DNA from: Acidimicrobiia bacterium
GTDB lineage: Bacteria > Actinomycetota > Acidimicrobiia > IMCC26256 > JAOSJM01
Assembly: GCA_027494165.1 (NCBI GenBank)
Contig: JAOSJM010000005.1
Location: 310,001 to 374,000, forward strand
Length of the DNA stretch: 64,000 bases
Reading direction: 5' to 3'
The position numbers and the translations under genes were made by a program. How positions within the stretch are numbered: position 1 is the stretch's first letter; every line of letters starts with the position of its first letter. The notes under the pieces were generated by a model. The model did not search any database. It saw nothing but the letters and a program-made list of their open reading frames with translations, and was not told the DNA's origin. Shown piece by piece: positions 10,601 through 17,016 of this stretch.

Positions 10601-10837
10601 GGCGGCGATGCGGGCCGTGGGGTCCTCGGCCGAGCCGGCGTCGAGCACCAGGACGGCCAGGTTCGGGTAGTCCTGGTCACGCAGCCCCGCCAGGGTGGCC
10701 TCGAACCAGGGCCCGGGGTCCTTGGTGACGACGACGGCGACGACCGCCGGTGGAGCGGCCGGCGCGGCCGGCTCCGCAGGCACCCCCTCGGAGGCGAGTT
10801 CGCTGAGCGTCGGCTCGGGGGGTTGCGTGTTCTTCAT
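7658..10837 (-). CDS. Large GT2 glycosyltransferase with multi-pass membrane C-terminus (frameshifted as sequenced)
   Basis: The N-terminal GT-A domain (about residues 30-290) has VVAVVVTKDPGPWFEATL, DAGSAED, a CHDDVVPDP DxD-type motif and GGEDLDLCWRARL, as in family 2 glycosyltransferases. It continues into a roughly 700-residue polytopic and extracytoplasmic region. Three G/C runs break the frame (9676-9680, 9113-9117, 7666-7670). Adding one base to each gives one 1060-residue protein whose TGA overlaps GTG 7661 of DUF5719. ATG 10837 is the start; a TATGCT box lies 11 nt upstream. It probably transfers sugars to a lipid or surface acceptor at the membrane. The domain pair with DUF5719 next door is a recurrent actinobacterial arrangement. 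Confidence 0.8.
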
Positions 10838-10848
10838 CGGGCGGCCGG

Positions 10849-10854
10849 AGCATA
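10849..10854 (-). promoter_or_regulatory. -10 box TATGCT upstream of the large glycosyltransferase
   Basis: TATGCT on the minus strand lies 11 nt before ATG 10837, predicting a 5' leader of only about 4-5 nt. No ribosome site fits in that space. Confidence 0.4.
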
Positions 10855-10885
10855 CCAACCGCCTCCCCGGACCCCCGGGGTCCGA

Positions 10886-10936
10886 CCCGTCGGGGCAGGG
10901 TGCCCGACTGGCCTCACGCCCGTCGGGGCAGGGTGC
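10886..10936. repeat. Two 18-bp direct repeats upstream of a promoter
   Basis: CCCGTCGGGGCAGGGTGC occurs at 10886-10903 and again at 10919-10936, 33 bp apart (about three helical turns). The second copy ends exactly at the -35 box of the plus-strand promoter. The spacing and position suggest tandem regulator sites, or a duplicated spacer segment. Confidence 0.6.
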
Positions 10937-10965
10937 TTGCAACTGTTTAACAGAAGGGCTACCGT
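10937..10965 (+). promoter_or_regulatory. Sigma-70-type promoter TTGCAA-17-TACCGT
   Basis: TTGCAA (10937-10942), a 17-bp spacer and TACCGT (10960-10965) lie about 40 nt before the start codon of the small protein at 11005. This is the best-matched full -35/-10 pair in the window. Confidence 0.65.
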
Positions 10966-11004
10966 GACGAGCAACCGGACCGCCCACCGAAGGGGGAGCG
11001 CGCC

Positions 11005-11298
11005 ATGGAGATCGACCTCCGCAAGACCCTCCAGGACTCCGCCTACGTCACCGTCGGCCTGGCGGTGATCAGCTTCCAGCAGGCCCAGGTCCGCCGCCGC
11101 GAGGCGGGGGCCCGGCTGCAGGAGACGCGCGTCCGGCTCGGGACCGCGGCCCGCGACGCGCAGAGCCGGCTCGGAACGCACGCCCGCGAGGTCCGCGCGC
11201 GCGTCGAGCCCCTCGTCGACCGCCTCCAGCACCAGGTGTCCGGTGCGCTCCACCAGGGCCGGGCCCGCATCGAAGGGCTCGTGAGCCGCGCCGCCTGA
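11005..11298 (+). CDS. Small helical protein of unknown function (97 aa)
   Basis: Starts at ATG 11005 with AGGGGGAG about 6 nt upstream, behind a clear promoter, so the gene is probably real. The first 35 residues contain a moderately hydrophobic segment (YVTVGLAVISFQ, 14-25), and the remainder is a long arginine/glutamine-rich amphipathic helix (RRREAGARLQET, RLGTAARDAQSRLG, VEPLVDRLQHQV) resembling coiled-coil or lipid-binding helices. There is no catalytic motif. It stands between the envelope genes and the F420 genes, followed by a hairpin. I recognise no named family. A peripheral membrane or cell-pole structural protein is one guess. Confidence 0.6.
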   Translation: MEIDLRKTLQDSAYVTVGLAVISFQQAQVRRREAGARLQETRVRLGTAARDAQSRLGTHAREVRARVEPLVDRLQHQVSGALHQGRARIEGLVSRAA

Positions 11299-11340
11299 GC
11301 GCGCGGGCGTCGCGCCACGCCCACCCCGAGGTTCTCGTCG

Positions 11341-11366
11341 CCGCAGCCCCCGCACGGGGGCCGCGG
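11341..11366 (+). terminator. Hairpin between the small protein and cofD
   Basis: Two 11-nt arms with one mismatch (CCGCAGCCCCC / GGGGGCCGCGG) close on a 4-nt loop, 42 nt past the TGA of the small gene. There is no U-tract. It could insulate the gene from cofD, which has its own -10 box just downstream. Confidence 0.4.
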
Positions 11367-11405
11367 CGCGTCCTGGCCAGCGTGAGTCGCGCCCCCGGAC
11401 ACCGG

Positions 11406-11411
11406 TACGCT
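11406..11411 (+). promoter_or_regulatory. -10 box TACGCT for leaderless cofD mRNA
   Basis: TACGCT ends 6 nt before GTG 11418 and no ribosome site is present, so transcription is predicted to begin at the start codon. Confidence 0.5.
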
Positions 11412-11417
11412 CCGACC

Positions 11418-12353
11418 GTGCTGACGGCGCTCGCCGGTGGGGTCGGAGCGGCCCGCTTCCTACGGGGCCTCGTGCGCGTCGTGGCTCCCGAGGAGGTCAC
11501 GGTGGTCGGCAACACGGCCGACGACGACGTGTTCCACGGCCTCCACGTCGCCCCCGACCTGGACTCGGTCACCTACACACTCGCCGGCGTGGAGAGCCCG
11601 GAGACCGGGTGGGGCCTCGCCGGCGAGACCTTCGCCTGCATGGACGCGATGGCCCGGTACGGCGCGCCGACCTGGTTCCGGCTGGGTGACCGCGACCTCG
11701 CGACCCACCTGTTCCGCACCGAGCGCCTCCGGGCCGGCGCGACCCTGTCCCAGGTCACGACCGAGATCGCGCGGGCGTGGGGCCTGCGGATCCACCTCCT
11801 GCCCATGTCCGACGATCCCGTCGCCACCCGCATCGAGGTGGACGGGCCGGAGGGCCCCGCCGTGCTGCGGATGCAGGAGTGGTTCGTACGGGAGCGAGCC
11901 GAACCCCCGGTCCTGGGGGTCCGGTTCGAGGGGGCCGCCCGGGCGGCCCCGGCACCGGGCGTGCTCGAGGCGCTCGAGGTGGCCGAGACGATCCTGATCT
12001 GCCCGTCGAACCCCGTGATCTCCATCGGGCCGATCCTCGCCGTACCCGGGATCCGAGAGGTGCTCACCCGCCGGCGGGAGCGGGTCGTGGCCGTGAGCCC
12101 GATCGTCGCCGGTGCACCCCTCAAGGGCCCCGCCGACCGGCTCATGGGCCCCCTCGGCATCGAGGTGTCCTGCGTGGGCGTCGCCCGGGCCTACGCCGAC
12201 GTCTGCGCCACGCTGGTGGTCGACGCCGGGGACGCGTCGCGCGTCGCGGAGGTCGAGGCGGCCGGCGTGCGCCCCGTCGTCACCGACACGGTCATGCGCG
12301 ACGCCCGGGTGGCCGCCGCCCTCGCCCGCTACGCCCTCGACGCCGTGGCCTGA
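11418..12353 (+). CDS. cofD: CofD/FbiA, LPPG:FO phospholactate transferase family
   Basis: Coenzyme F420 biosynthesis: transfers the phospho-(enol)pyruvate/lactate moiety from its GDP-activated form to the deazaflavin FO, giving (dehydro)F420-0. 311 residues with the family opening LTALAGGVGAARFLRGL, the VVGNTADDD motif, FRLGDRDLATHL, and ICPSNPVISIGPIL plus SPIVAGAPLKGPADRLM in the substrate pocket. GTG 11418 is chosen over a 12-codon longer frame because it opens at the glycine-rich motif and sits under a -10 box. The stop at 12353 is 2 nt before cofE, so the two are co-expressed. In actinobacteria the physiological donor is the phosphoenolpyruvate-derived form. Confidence 0.95.
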   Translation: MLTALAGGVGAARFLRGLVRVVAPEEVTVVGNTADDDVFHGLHVAPDLDSVTYTLAGVESPETGWGLAGETFACMDAMARYGAPTWFRLGDRDLATHLFRTERLRAGATLSQVTTEIARAWGLRIHLLPMSDDPVATRIEVDGPEGPAVLRMQEWFVRERAEPPVLGVRFEGAARAAPAPGVLEALEVAETILICPSNPVISIGPILAVPGIREVLTRRRERVVAVSPIVAGAPLKGPADRLMGPLGIEVSCVGVARAYADVCATLVVDAGDASRVAEVEAAGVRPVVTDTVMRDARVAAALARYALDAVA

Positions 12354-12355
12354 GC

Positions 12356-13075
12356 GTGTCGGGGCCCTCCGCGCTCACCGTCGTCCCGGTCGAGGGCATC
12401 CCCGAGGTGCGGCCCGGTGACAACCTGGCCGGCCTCGTGGCCGAGGCGGCCGGCGCCCAGGGCACCCCGCTCGGGGACGGCGACTGCCTGGTCGTCACCC
12501 AGAAGGTCGTGTCGAAGGCCGAGGGCCGGCTCGTCCCGCTCGACCCCGACGACGCCTCGGCTCGACGCCGGCTGGTCGAGCAGGAGTCGGTCCGGGTGCT
12601 GCGGCGCCGGGGGGACCTCGTCATCAGCGAGACGAGCCACGGGCTCGTGTGCGCGAACGCCGGCGTGGACCTCTCGAACGTGGAGGACGGATACGCGGCG
12701 CTGCTCCCGACCGACCCCGACCGCTCGGCCCGCTGGATCCGCGACGCGCTGAGGGCCCGCCCCGGTGTCGACGTGGCGGTCCTCGTCTCCGACACCTTCG
12801 GCCGACCCTGGCGGCACGGTCTCACCGACGTCGCCATCGGCGTCAGCGGCCTCGCTGCCGTCGTCGACCTGCGGGGAAGCTCCGACGGAGCCGGCCGGAC
12901 CCTCCAGGTGACCGAGGTGGCCGTCGCCGACGAGGTCGCCGCGGCCGCGGAGCTCGTCATGGGCAAGAGCCGCCGGGTCCCCGCCGCGATCGTGCGCGGG
13001 CTGGACCCCTCCTGGCGGCGGGAAGGGTCGGCCCGGGAGCTGATCCGGCCGCCGGCCGAGGACCTCTTCCGGTGA
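12356..13075 (+). CDS. cofE: CofE, F420-0:gamma-glutamyl ligase
   Basis: Adds gamma-linked glutamates to F420-0 using GTP. 239 residues, the usual length of a stand-alone CofE, with DGDCLVVTQKVVSKAEGR, the metal/GTP segments ESVRVLRRRGDLVI and HGLVCANAGVD, LPTDPDRSARWIRDAL, and SDTFGRPWRHGLTDVAIG. In mycobacteria this domain is the N-terminal half of FbiB; here it ends alone at TGA 13075, overlapping the next start by 4 nt (GTGA). Start GTG 12356 follows the cofD stop closely. Complete, no anomalies. Confidence 0.95.
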   Translation: MSGPSALTVVPVEGIPEVRPGDNLAGLVAEAAGAQGTPLGDGDCLVVTQKVVSKAEGRLVPLDPDDASARRRLVEQESVRVLRRRGDLVISETSHGLVCANAGVDLSNVEDGYAALLPTDPDRSARWIRDALRARPGVDVAVLVSDTFGRPWRHGLTDVAIGVSGLAAVVDLRGSSDGAGRTLQVTEVAVADEVAAAAELVMGKSRRVPAAIVRGLDPSWRREGSARELIRPPAEDLFR

Positions 13076-13667
13076 TCCCCGAGCTGCTCGCGACCCGCCG
13101 CTCGGTCCGCTCCTTCCTCGACCGACCGGTCGACCGGGACGTCCTCGACGGGCTCGTCGAGGCGGCCTGCACCGCCCCCTCGCCCCACCACTCGCGGCCC
13201 TGGCGCTTCGTGGTCGTGGACACGCCCGAGGGGAAGCACGCCCTGGCCCACGGGATGGGCGAGCGGTGGCGCGAGGACCTCGAGTCCGACGGCGTCGCCC
13301 GGGCCGACGAGCTCGTCGCGGCCTCGTACCGGCGCCTCACGGCGGCGCCGGCGCTCGTGGTCGGGTGCCTGACCTGGGAGGGGCTGGACCGCTACCCCGA
13401 CGAGCGGCGCCGTGGGGCCGAGTGGGGCATGGCCCTGCTGTCCCTCGGGGCCGCGGTCGAGAACCTCATGCTGGCCGCCACCGGGGCCGGGCTCGGCACG
13501 TGCTGGGTGGCCGCACCGATCTTCTGCCCCGAGGAGGCCCGCGACGCCCTCGACCTCCCGCCCGGGTGGCTGCCCCAGGCCCTCGTGCTCGTGGGCCGGC
13601 CCGACCCGGCGCACCGGTCCCCTTCCCGGCCGCCGGCCCCCTCGACGAGCTGCGCCGGCACCGCTGA
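13072..13667 (+). CDS. FbiB C-terminal-type FMN nitroreductase (frameshifted near its end as sequenced)
   Basis: About 198 residues after repair. It has the FMN-binding opening IPELLATRRSVRSFLDRPV, SPHHSRPWRFVVV, EWGMALLSLGAAVENLMLAATGAGLGTCWV and the C-terminal swap segment, and matches the C-terminal half of mycobacterial FbiB, which reduces dehydro-F420-0 to F420-0 with FMNH2. The reading frame runs off at a C4 run (13619-13622); adding one C gives HRSPFPAAGPLDELRRHR and TGA 13665-13667. Start GTG 13072 overlaps the cofE stop, so translation is coupled. Split FbiB halves in one operon imply the same enzyme pair, made as two chains. Confidence 0.88.
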
Positions 13668-13679
13668 CCGCCCCCACCG

Positions 13680-13797
13680 TCTGCGATCCGGGTGTCCCTA
13701 CCCCCGCCCAGCGGGGGTGAACACACCCGAGACCCCACCTTCTGCGATCCGGGTGTCGCTACCCCCGCCCAGCGGGGGTAGCGACACCCGAGACCCG
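13680..13797. repeat. Two tandem copies of a 61-bp palindromic repeat (locus A)
   Basis: Copies begin at 13680 and 13741 with the shared start TCTGCGATCCGGGTGTC and shared end ACACCCGAGACCC. In copy 2, bases 13750-13790 form a perfect 19-bp inverted repeat around a 3-nt loop. Copy 1 has the same inner arms (TACCCCCGC/GCGGGGGT) but changed outer bases. The repeat fills the spacer between two converging genes and could act as a two-way terminator. A related array lies at 59566-59741. Confidence 0.85.
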
Positions 13798-13835
13798 ACG
13801 TCCTGCGACCCCGACCCCCGGCGACCCGGACGTCC

Positions 13836-14789
13836 CTACCGGCGGCCCTGCCGGGCGGTGCGGAAGTACTCGAGGGTCTGGGCGATCCCGTCCTCGAGCC
13901 GGGTCCAGGGCTTCCAGCCCAGGTGGATCTCGGCCCGGCCCGGGTCCAGCGCCGACCGCCGCAGCTCGCCCAGGCGGGCGGGGGCGTAGCGGGCCGGGTC
14001 CCGGAACCCCGTCTCCCGGGCCATCACGTCGAAGAGCCGCTGGACGCTGGTCTCGACGCCCGTCCCGATGTTCACGAGGAGCCCGCTCCCCTTCTCGGCC
14101 GCCCGCACGCAGGCGTCCACGACGTCGTCGACGAACACGAAGTCCCGGGTCTGCTCGCCGTCACCGAAGATCGTCGGACGCTCGCGGGCGAGCAGCTTCC
14201 CGGCGAAGATGGCCACGACCCCGGCCTCGCCGTGGGGATCCTGGCGCGGCCCGTAGACGTTCGCGAGCGCCAGCGCCGTGTACTCGAGGCCCTGGACCTC
14301 CCGGTAGTAGTGGAGGTAGTCGCCCACGGCCTTCTTCGCCACCCCGTAGGGGCACTCCGGCCGCTGCGGATGCCCCTCCCGCACGGGGAGATCCTCGGGG
14401 GTGCCGTAGATCGTGCCGCCGGAGCTCGTGAAGACGACCTTGCGGGTGCCGGCCGCGAGGCAGCCCTGGAACACGTTGAGGGACCCCAGGATGTTCACCT
14501 CGGCGTCGAACGCCGGCCGGGCCACCGAGACCCGGACGTCGGCCTGCGCCGCGAGGTGGAACACGACCTCGGGACGGCGCTGGACGACGAGGTCGGTGAT
14601 CGCGGGCGACCGGATGTCCATCCGGTGGAAGGAGAACCGTCGAGAACGGGCGGATCGTGCCTCGGCCAGGTTGGCCAGCGACCCGGTCGAGAGGTCGTCG
14701 ACGACGTCGACCTCGTGGCCCTCGGCCAGGAGCCGGTCGGTGAGCGTGGACCCGATGAAGCCCGCTCCGCCCGTCACGAGTGCCCGCAT
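13836..14789 (-). CDS. galE: UDP-glucose 4-epimerase-type NAD-dependent SDR
   Basis: Extended short-chain dehydrogenase/reductase of 317 residues: Rossmann motif VTGGAGFIGS (5-14), the acidic NAD-ribose residue in VVDDLSTGS, TSSGGTIYG with catalytic Ser/Thr, and the YGVAKK catalytic Tyr-Lys pair. The substrate-loop sequence NVYGPRQDPHGEAGVVAIF is close to GalE-like epimerases. It interconverts UDP-glucose and UDP-galactose, or the N-acetyl or uronate forms, for envelope glycans. Start ATG 14789 has GGGAGGAG about 10 nt upstream. It is last in the minus-strand polysaccharide block; its 3' end faces the repeat array. The exact sugar specificity cannot be read from sequence alone. Confidence 0.85.
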   Translation of the reverse strand: MRALVTGGAGFIGSTLTDRLLAEGHEVDVVDDLSTGSLANLAEARSARSRRFSFHRMDIRSPAITDLVVQRRPEVVFHLAAQADVRVSVARPAFDAEVNILGSLNVFQGCLAAGTRKVVFTSSGGTIYGTPEDLPVREGHPQRPECPYGVAKKAVGDYLHYYREVQGLEYTALALANVYGPRQDPHGEAGVVAIFAGKLLARERPTIFGDGEQTRDFVFVDDVVDACVRAAEKGSGLLVNIGTGVETSVQRLFDVMARETGFRDPARYAPARLGELRRSALDPGRAEIHLGWKPWTRLEDGIAQTLEYFRTARQGRR

Positions 14790-14807
14790 GACCGACAGTC
14801 TCCTCCC

Positions 14808-14824
14808 GGCTCGCGACGCGAGCC
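14808..14824 (-). promoter_or_regulatory. Perfect 8-bp hairpin abutting the galE ribosome site
   Basis: GGCTCGCG-T-CGCGAGCC lies immediately upstream of the GGGAGGA ribosome site (14801-14807) of galE. Such a stem could affect access of ribosomes or end transcription from the gene upstream. Confidence 0.4.
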
Positions 14825-14852
14825 AACCTCGACGGGGTCCGTGTTGCGTGGG

Positions 14853-15947
14853 TCAGTGCGGGGGCGCGGGCAGGTGGACGCGGGCCCCGGACATCCTCGT
14901 CCCCGGCTCCACGGTGGCGTCGGCCCCCACGACGCTGTGGTCGGCCACGATGGCCTCGGCGCCGATGAGCGCACCGGCGCCGAGCACGCTGTCGATGACC
15001 TCGGACTCGGGCTCCAGCCGGGCTCCGTCGAGGAGCACCGAGCGCCGCACGCGGGCACCCGGACCGACCACGCAGCCCGCCCCCAGCACGGAGCCGACGA
15101 TGCGCGCTCCCGGGCCGATCCGGCTCGCCGCACCGACGAGGACCGGCGGCTCCAACCGGGCGCCCGCGTCGACGTCGACCTCCCCCTGCTCCCACACCCC
15201 CGGGCAGCGCTCGCTCGCCCCGGGGACGGGGGGCCGTCCCAGACGCCCGGCGAGGACGTCGGCGTGGGCCTGCAGGTACTTCTCGGGGGTCCCGATGTCG
15301 AGCCAGTAGGCGTCGCTGCGCAGGGCGTAGAGACGCCCCGGGCGGTCGAGCATCCGGGGGAACGTGTCCCGCTCGATGCTCACGTTGAGCCGGGCGGGGA
15401 TGCGCGAGAGGACCGACGGCTCGAGCACGTAGGTCCCGGCGTTGATCCAGTCGGTCGGCGCCTTCCCGGGAGGTGGCTTCTCCACGAAGGCGATCACCTC
15501 CCCGGTCGGCCGGGTCGGCACGACCCCGAAGGCCGAGGGGTCCTCGACCCGGGTGAGCGCGATCGTGGCCTCGGCCCGCCGCTCCTCGTGGAAGCGGACG
15601 AGGGCCCCGAGGTCGAGGTCGGTGAGCACGTCGCCGTTGCAGACCACGAGCCGCTCGTCGATTCCCTCGGCCGCGAACCGGATGCCTCCGGCCGTCCCGA
15701 GGGGCTCGGGCTCCACCGCGTAGCGCAACCGGACGCCGGCCACCTGGTCGCCGGGGAACCGGTCCCGGAACGCGTCGGGCAGGTAGCCGAGCGACAGCAC
15801 GACCTCGTCGACCCCGTGGGCCCCGAGCCACTCGAGCTGTCGCTCCAGGAATGTCCGGTTGGCGATCGGCAGGAGCGGCTTCGGCGTCGTGAAGGTGAGG
15901 GGGCGAAGGCGGGTCCCCTCACCGCCGACGAGGACTACGGCCTTCAC
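14853..15947 (-). CDS. Sugar-1-phosphate nucleotidylyltransferase (ManB/GMP-pyrophosphorylase-like)
   Basis: 364 residues. The nucleotidyltransferase domain (1-235) has VLVGGEGTRLRPLTFTTPKPLLP with the signature Gly-Arg-Lys residues, CNGDVLTDLDL for the metal aspartate, VEKPPPGK and WINAGTYVLEP. A left-handed beta-helix follows (250-355; repeats such as VLGAGCVVGPGARVRRSVL). This matches actinobacterial mannose-1-phosphate guanylyltransferases such as Mycobacterium Rv3264c, though a glucose- or N-acetylglucosamine-specific enzyme is possible. It would supply GDP-mannose (or similar) to the neighbouring dolichol-phosphate-mannose-synthase-like enzyme. Start GTG 15947 overlaps the stop of a 40-codon upstream frame (GTGA). 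Confidence 0.85.
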   Translation of the reverse strand: MKAVVLVGGEGTRLRPLTFTTPKPLLPIANRTFLERQLEWLGAHGVDEVVLSLGYLPDAFRDRFPGDQVAGVRLRYAVEPEPLGTAGGIRFAAEGIDERLVVCNGDVLTDLDLGALVRFHEERRAEATIALTRVEDPSAFGVVPTRPTGEVIAFVEKPPPGKAPTDWINAGTYVLEPSVLSRIPARLNVSIERDTFPRMLDRPGRLYALRSDAYWLDIGTPEKYLQAHADVLAGRLGRPPVPGASERCPGVWEQGEVDVDAGARLEPPVLVGAASRIGPGARIVGSVLGAGCVVGPGARVRRSVLLDGARLEPESEVIDSVLGAGALIGAEAIVADHSVVGADATVEPGTRMSGARVHLPAPPH

Positions 15948-16066
15948 GGCATCGTGCCCGCCCCCGGCGGGGGCGGCGTGGAGATCGCCGCGAGGCCGGG
16001 TGGCGTCCCCTCCGGCACGGCGTCCCGTCGCGCTGCCGGTCCCCTTCGTGCGCTCGCCGTGGCCAT
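15944..16066 (-). CDS. Candidate 40-codon leaderless ORF coupled to the pyrophosphorylase gene
   Basis: ATG 16066 lies 8 nt after a TAGCCT -10 box, the same leaderless arrangement as many genes here. The frame stays open for 40 codons and ends in a TGA that overlaps the GTG start of the pyrophosphorylase gene (GTGA). The peptide starts MATASARRGPAARRD and ends proline-rich (PPPPGAGTMP); it resembles no known protein. The downstream gene has no Shine-Dalgarno site of its own, so translation of this frame could deliver ribosomes to it. Coincidence in GC-rich DNA is possible; conservation would decide. Confidence 0.4.
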   Translation of the reverse strand: MATASARRGPAARRDAVPEGTPPGLAAISTPPPPGAGTMP

Positions 16067-16074
16067 CGCGGGCG

Positions 16075-16080
16075 AGGCTA
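16075..16080 (-). promoter_or_regulatory. -10 box TAGCCT whose first bases are the upstream stop codon
   Basis: The TAG stop of the upstream glycosyltransferase (16078-16080) is the first half of TAGCCT, which ends 8 nt before ATG 16066. This would be an internal promoter for the small frame, the pyrophosphorylase gene and galE. Confidence 0.4.
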
Positions 16081-17016
16081 GCCGCTCACGCGAGGTGCTC
16101 TGCGCTTCCCCGGGAGGAGGTTCGCGAGCATCGCGAGGCCGGCCCGGACGGCCAGGTACACGGCCGCCGGGACGAGCAGGAGCCGCCTCGGGCCGCGCCA
16201 CCGGCGGGCCGCGAAGCGCCACAGCGAGCGGTGGTGCTCCACGATCATCCGGAACGGCCGTGCCGCGGTGCTCACCCCCTGGACGTGGACGACGTCGCCG
16301 GCCGGCTCGTAGGCCACGCGCCAGTCCGCCTGCCGGAGCCGCCAGCAGAGGTCCACGTCCTCGACGTACATGAAGTACCGCTCGTCCCATCCGCCCACCG
16401 CGTCGAGAGCCTCCCGACGCAGCCAGATGGCGGCCCCCGAGACCCAGTCGACGTCGCGGGACCGGTCGGGGTCGGCGTCGAGCTCCCGGTAGCGCCGGGT
16501 GAACGGGTTCGACCGCCACACCAGCCCCAGGAGGCCGTGACCGACCGCGTCGACCAGCGACGGCACCCGGCGGGCCGACGGGTAGACGGAGCCGTCGGGG
16601 TTCCGGATCCGCGGCCCGACGGCGCCGAGCCGGGGGTCCCGGTCGAGGCGGTCGACGAGCGCGGCGCCGGTGCCGGCCTCGACGACGAGGTCGGGGTTGC
16701 AGACGGCCACGACGGGCGCGTGGGTGGCGGCGATCCCGAGGTTGGCGGCCCGCGCGTAGCCCAGGTTGGCGCCGGGCCGCAGCACGGGCACGCCCGGGCA
16801 CGACCGTTCGAGCGCCTCGGGCGACCCGTCGGTGGAGCCGTTGTCGACCACGACGACCTCGGGCGACGACCCCGCGCTCGTGTCGGCGAGCAGCGACCGC
16901 ACGCACCCCTCGAGGTGGGGCCCGGCCTGGTAGCTCACGACGACCGCCGCCCAACGGGGCGGGGACGCGGCCGGCCCGGGCGCTACCGGCTGAACCGGTA
17001 CCTCACCAACGTCCAC
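16078..17016 (-). CDS. GT2 glycosyltransferase, WbbL/rhamnosyltransferase-like
   Basis: About 312 residues from GTG 17016. It has WAAVVVSYQAG, VVVDNGSTDGSPEAL, VCNPDLVVE, the PNPDGSVYPSARR-like loop (RIRNPDGSVYPSARR), WVSGAAIWLRREALDAVGGWDERYFMYVEDVDLCWRL split over two strands, and a C-terminal hydrophobic amphipathic region (RRLLLVPAAVYLAVRAGL). This layout is typical of dTDP-rhamnose:lipid-GlcNAc or galactan rhamnosyltransferases (WbbL). With rmlB and rmlD upstream, a rhamnosyl acceptor linkage is a reasonable inference. In the raw sequence it is fused in frame to the next gene through an extra C at 17027-17031. The start is uncertain; no ribosome site is obvious. Confidence 0.8.
   Translation of the reverse strand: MDVGEVPVQPVAPGPAASPPRWAAVVVSYQAGPHLEGCVRSLLADTSAGSSPEVVVVDNGSTDGSPEALERSCPGVPVLRPGANLGYARAANLGIAATHAPVVAVCNPDLVVEAGTGAALVDRLDRDPRLGAVGPRIRNPDGSVYPSARRVPSLVDAVGHGLLGLVWRSNPFTRRYRELDADPDRSRDVDWVSGAAIWLRREALDAVGGWDERYFMYVEDVDLCWRLRQADWRVAYEPAGDVVHVQGVSTAARPFRMIVEHHRSLWRFAARRWRGPRRLLLVPAAVYLAVRAGLAMLANLLPGKRRAPRVSG

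Noticed and set aside
13680-13797. tRNA or structured RNA gene
   Set aside because: The perfect 19-bp stem is one long hairpin with no cloverleaf, and the second copy is imperfect; a repeat/terminator explains it better.
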